Assembly: GCA_963809245.1 (NCBI GenBank)
Contig: CAWEIU010000011.1
Span: 372,001 to 436,000 of the forward strand
DNA from: Roseiarcus sp963809245
GTDB taxonomy: Bacteria; Pseudomonadota; Alphaproteobacteria; Rhizobiales; Beijerinckiaceae
Direction: 5' to 3'
Length of the DNA stretch: 64,000 nucleotides
Positions within the stretch are counted from its first letter, which is position 1. The number at the start of each line of letters is the position of its first letter. Below the pieces are notes generated by a model. It was not told the origin of the DNA. It ran no database searches and saw nothing but the letters and a program-made list of their open reading frames with translations. This document shows positions 8,904-18,075 of this stretch, piece after piece. A program made the translations under genes and the position numbers.

Positions 8904-9578
8904 CTACAGCGATGATTTTGAAGGACTGGTCGATAGGCTGGTCGGATAGGTCAGGCCGCCGCCCGCGCCGACCGAGTAGGATGGCGAGGTGTTGTTGGAG
9001 ACGCCGAACGACACGCCGCCCGAACTTGGGCCGCCGTTCGAGGCGCCAGTCGACCCGCTGAAGCTTGCGACGCCGCCGATCTGGCCGCCGCTGCCTGCTC
9101 CTCCGGCTGCGCCAGCCGCGCCTCCGATCGCCGCGGCGCGAACTCCCCCGGCCCCCGCGATGAACGCCGCGATTAACATATTGACGCCCGACTGCGCGAT
9201 CGCCGCCTGAATCTGCGCCGCCTTTTGCGGATCGGCAGCCGCCAACATGCGCGCCGCCTCAGCGAGGCCGGCGCCGATGGCGGCTCTTTGCGAATCGGTT
9301 GCGTCTTTCGCCAGATCGACGAGCGTGGCGAGCAGGCCAGGATCGGACAGGTATAGATTGCGCGCTCGGGTCGAGAGTGGAAGTCCCGCAGATGGGTAGT
9401 CCGTCAGCAGCGTTCGCGGATTGGCCTTGAACGTCTCGATCTCCGAATTCGGCAGTCTTGGAAACGAAATGCTCGGCGGCGAGGGAGGGGCGCTCTGCGC
9501 GAGGCCGCTCGCTCCGCTCGACACGCCGAAGGCGCACAAGAGGGCCGCTGCGCGCCTGATTGCACTGTTCGGCATCAT
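8904..9578 (-). CDS. secreted Ala/Gly-rich protein, function unknown
   Basis: About 224 aa. The start is placed at the ATG at 9578 (a second ATG follows at 9575), just downstream of a strong GGAGGGG ribosome-binding site; the longer frame begins with TTG. A Sec signal peptide is visible (hydrophobic AAALLCAFGVSSGASGLAQSA). The mature part has a helical Ala-rich middle with NPRTLLTDYPSAGLPLS, then a Gly/Ser-rich tail of low complexity from about residue 150. It lies between the wza- and wzc-type genes, so a periplasmic or outer-membrane role in polysaccharide export is likely, but I recognise no family. Confidence 0.65.
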   Translation of the reverse strand: MMPNSAIRRAAALLCAFGVSSGASGLAQSAPPSPPSISFPRLPNSEIETFKANPRTLLTDYPSAGLPLSTRARNLYLSDPGLLATLVDLAKDATDSQRAAIGAGLAEAARMLAAADPQKAAQIQAAIAQSGVNMLIAAFIAGAGGVRAAAIGGAAGAAGGAGSGGQIGGVASFSGSTGASNGGPSSGGVSFGVSNNTSPSYSVGAGGGLTYPTSLSTSPSKSSL

Positions 9579-9659
9579 GCTCCCCTCCAAAGTCGTGCCC
9601 CATTTGGCTGCCGCAGGTCGTCTGATCTCATGACCGCCTCAGCACCCACCTTCGACGCA

Positions 9660-10889
9660 TCAATTCTGCAGATATCGAACCGAGGCCTTCGTCGCCGCCG
9701 CGTCGACCGCAACCGACGAGGCTCCGTCGGTGATCGACGTGATCATGGCGAGGAATTTCGTGATCTCGACCTCCGCGGCGTTGTCGACATAGATGATGTC
9801 GTTGTCGCGCATCGGAAATTGGCGCGCCGCGAAGAAGCCGGAGGGATCGCGGAAATTGACGCGGAAGATCGTCGGGATGTATTGCCGGTCGCTGACGAAC
9901 TTCTCCGTGTTGACGCCCATCCGCTCCAGCGTCGACCGCTTTTCGATCCTGTAGACGAAGACCTGTCCCGGCTCCGCGCGGTTGTCGATAAGGCCACCGG
10001 CTTTGCCGACGGCGTCGCTGAGCGTCACGGTCTCCTGCAAGAATTTGAACTGTCCGCTCGCGCCCGTCGCGCCGAAGGCCATGAAGGCGCGTTGGTATTG
10101 ATAGACGTACAGCGTATCGCCTGGCGCGACGAAGACGTTCTCGCGCGGGTCCCTCACGAGATTGATGAAATAGACTGTCCCCTTGAGGCCGTTACGCTGC
10201 AGCGTGACGAATTCTTCGTAACCGGGATTGCGAATGCCGCCGGCCCTCGAAATCGCGTCGAGCACACGGTCGCCGGCCGGGTTGATCGCGATCTTGCCGG
10301 GCGTGCCGACGTCGCCAATGACGGTGACCTGAGTCGACGTTTGCGCGACGATGGAGACGATCGCCTGCGGGTCGATCGCGCGATCCTTCAATCGGTCGAT
10401 GATGTCCTTTTGGATGGCGGGGGTTCCGCGGTTCAGCGCACGCACCTGTCCGGCGTAGGGAACGGTGATGTAGCCTCTCGCGTCGACGGTCTGATTCGGA
10501 AGGGATACGAAATTCCCCGGCCGACTGCCCGCGTCGGTCGGGATGAAAAGGCCTCCTGCCTGCGCCTCGAAAAGCGTCACTTGAAGCGTGTCGCCGACGC
10601 CAACCTCGATTTCGGGCGCGGGGCCATGGCCGGCGCCGAACGTTTGCAGCAATGAGCCTGGTCCGAGGTCCTCTATCCAGGGAAGGACGAAACGGTTCAA
10701 ATCTACGAGCGCGTAGTCGAGGAGGGAGCCGCGGCTCGTGTCGATAGCGGAAACGGTCGCCTGCGATTCGACGTCGCGCCTCGAGGGCCCGCTGTCGGGA
10801 ACCATCGTGCAGCCGCCCAAAGCCGCGAAGGCAACCGCGAGCGCCGTCAGATATCCAGAAAGGCGCTTTGTCGACCCCGCCAAGCCCAT
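9660..10889 (-). CDS. Wza-type polysaccharide export lipoprotein
   Basis: About 409 aa. Signal peptide with lipobox ALGGC (lipidated Cys near residue 27) predicts an outer-membrane lipoprotein. The Poly_export domain follows (VGVGDTLQVTLFEAQAGGLF, then DARGYITVPYAGQVRALNRG), and then SLBB repeats (VTVIGDVGTPGKIAINPAGDRVLDAISRAGG; VFVAPGDTLYVY). It forms the periplasmic/outer-membrane channel for the polymer and pairs with the Wzc-type protein encoded downstream. I use the ATG at 10889; a TTG four codons upstream (10901) is also possible. Confidence 0.92.
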   Translation of the reverse strand: MGLAGSTKRLSGYLTALAVAFAALGGCTMVPDSGPSRRDVESQATVSAIDTSRGSLLDYALVDLNRFVLPWIEDLGPGSLLQTFGAGHGPAPEIEVGVGDTLQVTLFEAQAGGLFIPTDAGSRPGNFVSLPNQTVDARGYITVPYAGQVRALNRGTPAIQKDIIDRLKDRAIDPQAIVSIVAQTSTQVTVIGDVGTPGKIAINPAGDRVLDAISRAGGIRNPGYEEFVTLQRNGLKGTVYFINLVRDPRENVFVAPGDTLYVYQYQRAFMAFGATGASGQFKFLQETVTLSDAVGKAGGLIDNRAEPGQVFVYRIEKRSTLERMGVNTEKFVSDRQYIPTIFRVNFRDPSGFFAARQFPMRDNDIIYVDNAAEVEITKFLAMITSITDGASSVAVDAAATKASVRYLQN

Positions 10890-11135
10890 GCCGAAATGCA
10901 ACCTATGATTGTGTTGCGACTGCTATAGCGCATTTGGTGTAAATCGCAACCTTGAAATCAGGCGGTTTTCAGAGAGTTGGACCGACACGGCTCGCGCCTT
11001 TCCAGCCGGCGCGGGGGCCCCGACAGGGCGAAAAGGCGCTGGGAGTCGTCGGCCCGGCTGTGGGTGGCGTGACCGTGGCCGTGAATGAAGCCCACAACGG
11101 CAAAGGCGCGCCGCGATCACGGGCCAGGAAGCCCC

Positions 11136-12602
11136 TCAGCGGCGCCATAAGCCTAGTAGGCATCGAAGTGGACCAAGGCGACGCAGGTCATCGCGATGAT
11201 CTTGAGGTCGAGCGTGAGCGACCAATTGTCGATGTACCAGAGGTCTCGCTCGAACTCGCTGCTCCATCTGCGAAAGGCGCCGCGTTTCGCCGCGCAAGCC
11301 TCGCACTTGCGCCGCGCCCGTCAGGCCCGGCTTTACGTGATGGCGCAGCGCGTAATTGTCGATGCGCGCCTTGTATTCGTCGTCATGCGCAAGCGCGTGC
11401 GGCCGCGGTCCGACGAGCGACATCTCGCCGCGCAACACATTGAGGAGTTGCGGCAGTTCATCGATGCTGGTGCGCCGCAAGATACGACCGAGCCGCGTGA
11501 CGCGACTGTCGCCGCGCTGGGCTTGGACGATCGGCCCGTCCTCCAGCACCGTCATCGTCCGGAATTTGAACATCACGAATTCGCGGTCGTCGAAGCCGCA
11601 GCGAAACTGCCGAAAGATGGCGGGTCCCTTGCTGTCGAGCCGAATCGCTATGCCGACCGCCGCCAAAAACGGCGCGAGCACGGCTAACGCTAAAGCGGCA
11701 AGGACGACATCGATCGCGCGCTTGAGCGCGCGCTCACGCGCGCTCAGCGGCTCACGCTGCAGCTCGACGGAGAAAGCGCCGCCGAACCCACGCGCATTTC
11801 TTTCCCTGAGAATGCCGCGAATGCGTTGGTCGGGATAGAGGCGCACCGACAGCGGCGAGGCGCGCAGCAGCGCGCAGACTTCCGAAAGCTCGCGGTCGCG
11901 GCTCCACGGCATGACCAACGCGAAGTCAAGAGCTTGTCGCTCGCGGGCCGCCTTGATCGCCTCAGCGACCCGATCCCGGTCCTGCGGGCCCAGCGCGCCG
12001 TCGCTCCCGCTTGCGTCGCCGTGCAAAGCGATCCGCGCGACCTCCTCCATCCCGAAAGCCAGGAAATCGAACTCTCGCATGCTCTCGAGTTCGGCCGCGT
12101 CGCCGAGCGTCACGACGCGGCGACCTTTGACGAAGCCAAGGCGGATGCCGGCGCGAACCCCACGTGCGAGCACAACGCGGCCGAGCGGAATCGCGCAGAC
12201 GGCCACGGCGGTGAAGGTGATCATGGCGCCGCGCGAATATTCAGACCCGATTTTCAGCAGGAACAGGATACAGACGATGCCGAGTTGAGCGATCGCCAGG
12301 ATTGTGACGAGGCGCGCGAGATTGGGCGCTGGGGCGAGCAGCGCAGGAAGGCGGTAAAGCCCCTCCATCTGCGCGGAAAGGCCAAACAGCGCGGCGGAGA
12401 TCAGCCCGATGGCCGCCGCCGCGTCCAGCGAGGCCAGCGACCCGGTCGCGTAGAGCTGGTATGCGCCGTCACCCAGGGCGCTTGCCGACAGAAGAAGGCC
12501 GGCGTCGAGCGCCGCCGCGATCGGCGGTACGGCGCGGCACGACAGGCTCCACTCCTTAGCCGCCGCACGGGCGGCGTAAGGCGACTGGCGAACTGCTGTC
12601 AC
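11136..12602 (-). CDS. undecaprenyl-phosphate sugar-1-phosphate transferase (WcaJ/PssY type), apparent 3' frameshift
   Basis: Polyprenyl-phosphate sugar phosphotransferase that starts repeat-unit synthesis at the inner membrane. The N-terminal half has several membrane helices and a CoA_binding_3-like domain. The C-terminal catalytic domain shows RAIDVVLAALALAVLAPF, KGPAIFRQFRCGFDDREFVMFKFRTM, SIDELPQLLNVLRGEMSLVGPRPHA and VKPGLTGAAQVRG. After SQMEQRV the frame goes wrong: the expected ending (DLWYIDNWSLTLDLKII...FDAY, stop at 11153) is present in the neighbouring frame, so one extra base lies between 11246 and 11264. I chose the GTG at 12602 (after GAGGGG) over the long upstream extension. 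Could be a real mutation or a sequencing error. Confidence 0.85.
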   Translation of the reverse strand: MTAVRQSPYAARAAAKEWSLSCRAVPPIAAALDAGLLLSASALGDGAYQLYATGSLASLDAAAAIGLISAALFGLSAQMEGLYRLPALLAPAPNLARLVTILAIAQLGIVCILFLLKIGSEYSRGAMITFTAVAVCAIPLGRVVLARGVRAGIRLGFVKGRRVVTLGDAAELESMREFDFLAFGMEEVARIALHGDASGSDGALGPQDRDRVAEAIKAARERQALDFALVMPWSRDRELSEVCALLRASPLSVRLYPDQRIRGILRERNARGFGGAFSVELQREPLSARERALKRAIDVVLAALALAVLAPFLAAVGIAIRLDSKGPAIFRQFRCGFDDREFVMFKFRTMTVLEDGPIVQAQRGDSRVTRLGRILRRTSIDELPQLLNVLRGEMSLVGPRPHALAHDDEYKARIDNYALRHHVKPGLTGAAQVRGLRGETRRLSQMEQRVRARPLVHRQLVAHARPQDHRDDLRRLGPLRCLLGLWRR

Positions 12603-12949
12603 GATCCCCTCTTCGACCCAGCAATACACGTATAAGTAGCATAACTGGTTGCGAACACGCAATGACTGCGATAGTCGATTCCTGAAAGCGGCCGCTCGCC
12701 GAGGCGAACGCCCGCGACGGAGACAGAGGAGCCGGCCATCCGCCTTCAACTGCGCGCCAACGCAAGGGCCGGCGCCTTCGGGCTTGGCGATAGCCAACGA
12801 GGCCCCGACACGCCTGGGGGGCACACGAGCCTCGCCCAGGCGTTCCTCGGCGACCCGGTCAATCTCGACCGCGGTGCCTATCTGACAAGCCCGCTTTCCA
12901 TCCGTCGCATCGATGTCGAACTCGCCGTGACGCGGGAGCGGAGCGGTTC
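12603..12949. other. intergenic region between divergent EPS genes
   Basis: 347 nt between the start of the sugar transferase (-) and the polymerase (+). The sugar-transferase side is relatively AT-rich (12610-12670) and probably holds its promoter. The polymerase side is an open coding-like frame described separately. Confidence 0.5.
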
Positions 12950-12953
12950 ATGA
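12675..12953 (+). pseudogene. possible 3' remnant of a gene upstream of the polymerase
   Basis: A 93-codon open frame without a convincing start codon ends in a TGA that overlaps the ATG of the polymerase gene (ATGA). Codons from about 12737 on have the G/C third positions typical of the neighbouring genes, and the peptide (for example GDPVNLDRGAYLTSPLSIRR) looks like real protein rather than antisense noise. I read it as the truncated tail of a former operon partner, or a short gene with a non-standard start. Family not recognised. Confidence 0.35.
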
Positions 12954-14371
12954 CGGCGGCGCCGACGTCCGCGCCGACGCGCGCGCCGCTCGCCTTTCGC
13001 GCCTGGCTCGAGAGAGGTTTCCTTGCGGCAATCGCTTTGACCACCGTCGCCTACGGGTCGGCCTCGAGCGTGCAGACGAGTTTCGCGGCGATCGCCTTCT
13101 CGGGCTTCGCCATCGTGTCGACCTTGCGGCCGATCGGCTCGGCCCCGATACGCGTCGTTCGGACGGTGGCGATTCTGCTCGCCGCGGTCGTCCTCGGCTA
13201 TGCGGCCTTCCAGATGCTGCCGATCCCCGGCGCGGCCATCGCCAACGACGCATGGCAGTCGGTTAGCGAGAATATTGGGCCGGCGCAGGGAACGATCTCG
13301 GTCGCGCCCGGCATGACGCTCGACGCCCTTCCCTCGCTCGCGCTTCCCTTTCTTGCCTTTGTTGGCGCACTCGTCTTTTTTCAAGGCGACCACGACGCCC
13401 TGCGCCTCTGGCGCGCGCTCGCCTATTTCGGCGCCGGCTACGCTGTGTTCGGCATCCTGCAGGAGCTGTTTATCCCAGGCCAGATCCTCTTCGAGACAAA
13501 GAGATTCTACCTCGGCTCGCTCACCGCGACCTTCGTCAATCGCAACACGGCGGGCGCCTTCTTCGGGCTCGCCTTCCTGCTCAATCTTGGACTTGGGCTT
13601 CGTGAGCTCCGCAACGTCCGCCTCGGCTCCTTGATTAAGAAGGCGGCCGGTCTCGACGTAGGCTGGCCCGGCAGGCACGCCGAGGTGCTTCTCCATGCCT
13701 TCGCCGCTCTCGATTGCGCTGTCGCACTCTTTCTCACGCAGTCGCGCGGGGCGGTCGGCGCGACCTTCGTCGCCGCGTTCGTCGCGGTCGCGCTCATCGC
13801 GACGCGGCCGATGACCCGCGATCAGCCGGCCAACGGGCTCGAAAAATGGCCTCGGCGCGCGGCGGCGATCGGCGCGCTTCTTGTCGTCGCCGGCCTTTTT
13901 GCCCTGCTCGCAGGCCGCTCCGCCTATCGAATGCAAGAGGGCGGAGCCGACGACGGTCGCTGGTGCGCCTTCACCTCGATCCTTCAAGCCATCCGCGACA
14001 ACTGGCTCTGGGGCGCCGGCTTCGGCGCGTTCCAGGACGTATTTCCCGTCTATCGCGACTTCGCCTGCGCTGGCATTTTCGGCGTCTGGGAGCGGGCGCA
14101 CAACCTCTTCCTCGAGGGCTGGCTCGGCTTAGGCGTCCTCTTCCTTGCGGTTTTGGCAATCGGCTACGCGACGCTCGCCGGAGTCTTTGTTCATGGCGTG
14201 AGGGTCCGCCACAAGCTGCGCTTCGCGCCAATCTGCGGCCTCGCAACGCTCGTCTTCGCCACGCTGCACTCGATCGTCGACTTCTCGCTGCAGATTCCCG
14301 GCTTCGCGGTCTATTTCGCCGCCGTCATGGCCGCCGCAACGACGCTTTCACTGGGGCGCGCCCTGCGCTAA
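12950..14371 (+). CDS. O-antigen ligase/polymerase-type membrane protein (Wzy_C domain)
   Basis: A 473-aa polytopic inner-membrane protein with about ten hydrophobic helices. The Wzy_C/O-antigen ligase signature region is visible: FVNRNTAGAFFGLAFL, then LTQSRGAVGATFVAAF around residues 262-277 and the WERAHNLFLEGWLGLG loop near residues 380-395, with the conserved His used by WaaL/Wzy enzymes. It probably polymerises lipid-linked repeat units in the periplasm. It reads opposite to the rest of the cluster. The ATG at 12950 overlaps the stop of a short open frame upstream. Confidence 0.87.
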   Translation: MTAAPTSAPTRAPLAFRAWLERGFLAAIALTTVAYGSASSVQTSFAAIAFSGFAIVSTLRPIGSAPIRVVRTVAILLAAVVLGYAAFQMLPIPGAAIANDAWQSVSENIGPAQGTISVAPGMTLDALPSLALPFLAFVGALVFFQGDHDALRLWRALAYFGAGYAVFGILQELFIPGQILFETKRFYLGSLTATFVNRNTAGAFFGLAFLLNLGLGLRELRNVRLGSLIKKAAGLDVGWPGRHAEVLLHAFAALDCAVALFLTQSRGAVGATFVAAFVAVALIATRPMTRDQPANGLEKWPRRAAAIGALLVVAGLFALLAGRSAYRMQEGGADDGRWCAFTSILQAIRDNWLWGAGFGAFQDVFPVYRDFACAGIFGVWERAHNLFLEGWLGLGVLFLAVLAIGYATLAGVFVHGVRVRHKLRFAPICGLATLVFATLHSIVDFSLQIPGFAVYFAAVMAAATTLSLGRALR

Positions 14372-14409
14372 AGGGCGCCCGCACGCCGCCGCAGGCAATG
14401 CCGCCGCTG

Positions 14410-16821
14410 TCACGCCTCCGCTGTCGCCGGGACGGCGGCGCGCGCTTCCTCGAGCGCGTTGGCGATCGCGTCCTCGACACGCTCCAGCCAGACGAATTCG
14501 AGTTGCTTGCGCGCGTCCCAGGGGATGTCGTCGTAGTCGCGTCGGTTGCGCGCCGGCAGCATTACGCGCTTGAGGCCAGCCCGCGCTGCGGCCGTCACCT
14601 TCTCCTTGATGCCGCCTACCGGCAGAACGAGGCCTCGCAGCGAGATCTCGCCCGTCATCGCCGTGTCGCTGCGCACCGTGCGGTTCGTGAAGAGCGAAAC
14701 GAGCGCGGTGTAGATGGCGACGCCCGCGCTCGGGCCATCCTTCGGCGTCGCCCCCGCGGGCACGTGAATGTGCACGTCGCTCTTTTCGAACGCCTCGGCG
14801 CCGACGCCGAGCGCCGAGGCATGGTTCTTCACCAGCGTCATGGCCGCCTGCGCGCTCTCGCGCATCACTTCGCCGAGCTGACCGGTGAGGATGAGCGCGC
14901 CGCGGCCGGGCGAACGGGCAGCCTCGACGAACAGGATGTCGCCACCGACCGGCGTCCAGGCGAGGCCCGTGGCGACGCCCGGCACGCTCGTACGCATCGC
15001 GACTTCGTTCTCGAATCGCGGCGGCCCCAGGATCTGCGGCAGATCCGCGGCGCGAATCGCAGCATGGTCCGCGCTGCCCTCGGCGATCTTGACGGCCGCG
15101 TTGCGAAGCGCCCGACCGATCTCGCGTTCGAGATTTCGGACCCCCGCTTCGCGCGTATAGTCGCGAATGATGTGCAGCAGCGCTTCGTCCTCGATCTCGG
15201 CCTGTCCCGACCTGAGACCGTTCGCCTCCATCTGTCGCCGCACGAGGAAGCGCCGCGCGATCTCCAGCTTCTCGTCGTCGGTGTAGCCGGCGAGGCTGAT
15301 GATCTCCATGCGGTCGCGCAACGGTCCGGGGATCGTGTCGAGAAGATTGGCGGTGGCGATGAACACGATGCGCGACAGATCGAAGGGAATGCCGAGGTAA
15401 TTGTCGCGGAAGGTCGAGTTCTGCTCGGGGTCGAGCACCTCGAGCATCGCGGCGGAGGGGTCGCCCTGGATTCCCCTGCCCATCTTGTCGATCTCGTCGA
15501 GCATCATCACGCAATCGCGCGACTTCGCCTTGCGGATCGCCTGGATGATGTTGCCGGGCAGCGCGCCGACATAGGTGCGGCGGTGGCCGCGAATTTCGGC
15601 CTCGTCGTGCACGCCGCCGAGGCTGACGCGCACGAAGGCCCGGCCCATCGCGCGCGCGATCGACTGGCCGAGCGAGGTCTTGCCGACGCCCGGCGGCCCG
15701 ACGAAGCACAGAATCGGCGCCTTGCCGCTCGGCGCGAGCTTGCGCACCGCGAGAAATTCGACGATCCGCTGCTTGATCTTCTCGAGGCCGAAATGATCTT
15801 CGTCGAGAATGCGGCGCGCCTCTTTGATGTCGATCGGCCGCTCCTCGGGCGGCGCCCAGGGCAGATCGAGCAGCCAGTCGAGATAGGTGCGCACCATCCC
15901 CGCTTCCATCGCGCCTTCCGGCATCCGCTCGTAGCGGCGCAACTCCTTGCGCGCCTGTTCCTCGATATCCGCCGGCATGGCGGCGCGTGCGAGCTTCTCG
16001 CTGAGCTCCTGAACCTCGGCGGTCCGGGCGTCGCCTTCGCCGAGCTCGCGCTGGATCGTCGCCATCTGCTCGCGCAGCACCGCCTCGCGCTGCCGCTTGT
16101 CGAACGCCGCGCGGGTCTGCTGACTGATTTCGTTAGTTAGCCGGAGAACTTCCAAGCGCTCCGCCAGAAGCTTCGTGACCTTGTCGATGCGCGCGGTGAG
16201 ATCGACGGTTTCGAGCAATTCCTGTCTTTGTTCGGCGTTGATGTCGATATAGGCGGCGACGAGGTCGGCGAGCGCGCTCGGCGAGGCGATCGACTGGACG
16301 GTGACGATAAGCTCACGCGGCGCCTGAGGCAGCAACTGGAGCGTCTCCAACGCCTGCTGCTTCAAGTTCCGGAAGCGCGCCTCGAGGTCCGGCGTGTGCG
16401 CCTCCGGCTCCTCGATGCGTTCCGCGCGGGCGATGAAGAAGGGGTGCTCGCGCACGAATTCGATAACGCGAAAGCGCTGCACCCCCTGCAGCACCACATG
16501 ATGAGCGCCGTCGGGCGCCGTGACATAGCGCAGCACGTTGGCGATCGCGCCGGTGCGATGGAGGTCGAGCGCGGACGGGTCCTCGACGGCGGGATCGCGT
16601 TGCATAAGGACGCCGATCTGACGCTCCTCGCGAACCGCCTGCTGCGCCGCCGCGATCGAACGCGGCTGGCTGATGGTGATCGGAAACACCGTCCCCGGCA
16701 TGAGCACGGTGTCGCGCACCGGCACGATGATGAGGGCGTCCGGAGGCAACGGCGCCCCGCCGCCCGCCGCGTTCGATCCCGCCTCGGGGAGCGCCCTATC
16801 CGGCTGTCGGCGGAAGATCAT
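14410..16821 (-). CDS. lon: ATP-dependent Lon protease
   Basis: 803 aa, the usual length for LonA. It has an N-terminal substrate-binding LON domain (about 30-230), a coiled helical linker, an AAA+ module with Walker A GPPGVGKT (375-382) and Walker B LDEID (441-445), and a C-terminal peptidase with the Ser in PKDGPSAG (about Ser698) and Lys in GGIKEK (about Lys739). It degrades misfolded and regulatory proteins in the cytosol. It lies 12 nt downstream of an hsp20 gene, a pairing that joins holding chaperone and protease. The N-terminus (ALPEAGSNAAGGGAPLPPDALI) differs from the housekeeping form, so this may be a second lon copy. Confidence 0.95.
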   Translation of the reverse strand: MIFRRQPDRALPEAGSNAAGGGAPLPPDALIIVPVRDTVLMPGTVFPITISQPRSIAAAQQAVREERQIGVLMQRDPAVEDPSALDLHRTGAIANVLRYVTAPDGAHHVVLQGVQRFRVIEFVREHPFFIARAERIEEPEAHTPDLEARFRNLKQQALETLQLLPQAPRELIVTVQSIASPSALADLVAAYIDINAEQRQELLETVDLTARIDKVTKLLAERLEVLRLTNEISQQTRAAFDKRQREAVLREQMATIQRELGEGDARTAEVQELSEKLARAAMPADIEEQARKELRRYERMPEGAMEAGMVRTYLDWLLDLPWAPPEERPIDIKEARRILDEDHFGLEKIKQRIVEFLAVRKLAPSGKAPILCFVGPPGVGKTSLGQSIARAMGRAFVRVSLGGVHDEAEIRGHRRTYVGALPGNIIQAIRKAKSRDCVMMLDEIDKMGRGIQGDPSAAMLEVLDPEQNSTFRDNYLGIPFDLSRIVFIATANLLDTIPGPLRDRMEIISLAGYTDDEKLEIARRFLVRRQMEANGLRSGQAEIEDEALLHIIRDYTREAGVRNLEREIGRALRNAAVKIAEGSADHAAIRAADLPQILGPPRFENEVAMRTSVPGVATGLAWTPVGGDILFVEAARSPGRGALILTGQLGEVMRESAQAAMTLVKNHASALGVGAEAFEKSDVHIHVPAGATPKDGPSAGVAIYTALVSLFTNRTVRSDTAMTGEISLRGLVLPVGGIKEKVTAAARAGLKRVMLPARNRRDYDDIPWDARKQLEFVWLERVEDAIANALEEARAAVPATAEA

Positions 16822-16833
16822 GATCGACGCTCC

Positions 16834-17235
16834 TCATATCGCCTTGTGAAGCCTGATGAGCAGGCATCCATCGCTGACCGTCCGCACCACCGCGTCGTAA
16901 CGACCGGGCGGCAACGACACGCGCCGCTCGAAATATCCTTGCGGAAGTTCGAGCCGGTGAATGGCGGCCGTGCGCAACTGCGGCGGCAGAACGCGCCGGC
17001 CGGCAATGATCAGGTCGGGGCCCTCGATCACCGTTTCAACCTGCTCCGGGGCGACGCCCGGCAGCGCGGCGAAGATGAGAACCTCCTGGTCGGTCTCCAG
17101 CACGTCGACCGGCGGCTCCCAGGCCGGCCGAGCGGCCGGTCTGAGCGCAAAGATCTCGCGATGCATTCGCTCGGCCCGCGCGAGCATGGCGAGCGCCTCC
17201 GGCCACATCCAGCTTCTCGGATCGTCCCCGGTCAT
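16834..17235 (-). CDS. Hsp20/alpha-crystallin small heat-shock protein
   Basis: 133 aa. An alpha-crystallin domain spans about residues 40-133: PPVDVLETDQEVLIFAALPG, the VIEGPDLIIAGRR beta strands and LPQGYFERRVSLP. The C-terminal extension is very short (LIRLHKAI) and lacks a clear IxI motif, which may limit assembly into large oligomers. ATP-independent holding chaperone of the cytosol. It sits 34 nt after the FMN reductase gene and 12 nt before lon, in one apparent operon. Confidence 0.92.
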   Translation of the reverse strand: MTGDDPRSWMWPEALAMLARAERMHREIFALRPAARPAWEPPVDVLETDQEVLIFAALPGVAPEQVETVIEGPDLIIAGRRVLPPQLRTAAIHRLELPQGYFERRVSLPPGRYDAVVRTVSDGCLLIRLHKAI

Positions 17236-17269
17236 GGGTCACCCCTTGCCGTCTCGAAATGATACAGAA

Positions 17270-17830
17270 TCAAACGTGGATGGTGGCTTCGATCCAGGCA
17301 GCGAAGGCGGTCATGAAATCCGTGAGGAATTTCTGCACGCCCTCGTTGGCGACGCTGCCGTCCTGGGCGAAAATGGTCGCCGCGCCGCCGATATAGGCTT
17401 CGGGCTGCGGCATCGCCGGCACGTTCAAGAACACGAGCGACTGGCGCAGATGGTGGTTCGCGCCGAAGCCGCCGATCGCGCCGGGCGAGACGCTCACCAC
17501 GCCGCCGGGCTTCCCGTTCCAGGCGCTGCGGCCGTAGGGGCGGGAGGCGACGTCGAGCGCGTTCTTGAGCGCGGCCGGCACCGACCGATTATATTCCGGC
17601 GTGACGAAAAGCACCGCGTCGGCCGCCCTGACCCGGTCTCGGAACTCGACCCAAGTCTCCGGCGGCGCGGCGTCTTCGTCCTGGTTATAGAGCGGCAGTT
17701 GGCCGATTTCGATGATTTCGGGCTTGAGCTCCGGGGGCGCCGCCGCGATGAGGCCTTTTGCGATCAGTCGGCTGAAGGCGCCCTTGCGCAGGCTCCCGAC
17801 GAAGACGGCGACGTTGCGAGTGGCGGGCAT
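17270..17830 (-). CDS. NADPH-dependent FMN reductase family protein
   Basis: About 186 aa. The frame is open further upstream, but the ATG at 17830 follows a GGGAGCG ribosome-binding site and starts the family sequence (NVAVFVGSLRKGAFSRLIAKGL, the FMN phosphate loop). LFVTPEYNRSVPAALKNALD is the flavodoxin-fold signature of the chromate reductase/azoreductase-like group, followed by KPGGVVSVSPGAIGGFGA. It reduces FMN or quinones with NAD(P)H, probably as an oxidative-stress defence. First gene of an apparent operon with hsp20 and lon; divergent from the T2SS genes. Confidence 0.9.
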   Translation of the reverse strand: MPATRNVAVFVGSLRKGAFSRLIAKGLIAAAPPELKPEIIEIGQLPLYNQDEDAAPPETWVEFRDRVRAADAVLFVTPEYNRSVPAALKNALDVASRPYGRSAWNGKPGGVVSVSPGAIGGFGANHHLRQSLVFLNVPAMPQPEAYIGGAATIFAQDGSVANEGVQKFLTDFMTAFAAWIEATIHV

Positions 17831-18075
17831 TTGTTCGCTCCCTGGCCTTGGGCGACAAGCGAGACAAGTCGAACGAGCATTCGCCGTCAGCGAGGCGAGT
17901 CTCGGCGAAGGGGCAGTGTAGAACGAAGTCGCCGCAATCGGCAAAACCGAACTTTGGCGCGCAAAGGCCTTCAGCAGGAGGAGGCGGATTTGGCGCGCGT
18001 GGGGCCCCGTCGCAAATCCTTGATGTGGCGCCTCTATGAAACCGTCCCCATGACGCCCGCAGCAAGAGCGACAAC

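Noticed and set aside
12878..14101. 407-codon minus-strand frame opposite the polymerase
   Set aside because: Composition (Arg/Asp/Gly-rich, no helices) is that of an antisense shadow; the plus strand gives a coherent membrane protein.
13714..16140. 808-codon plus-strand open frame
   Set aside because: Antisense shadow of lon and the polymerase: Arg/Ala-rich translation with no domain, while the opposite strand encodes complete Lon motifs.
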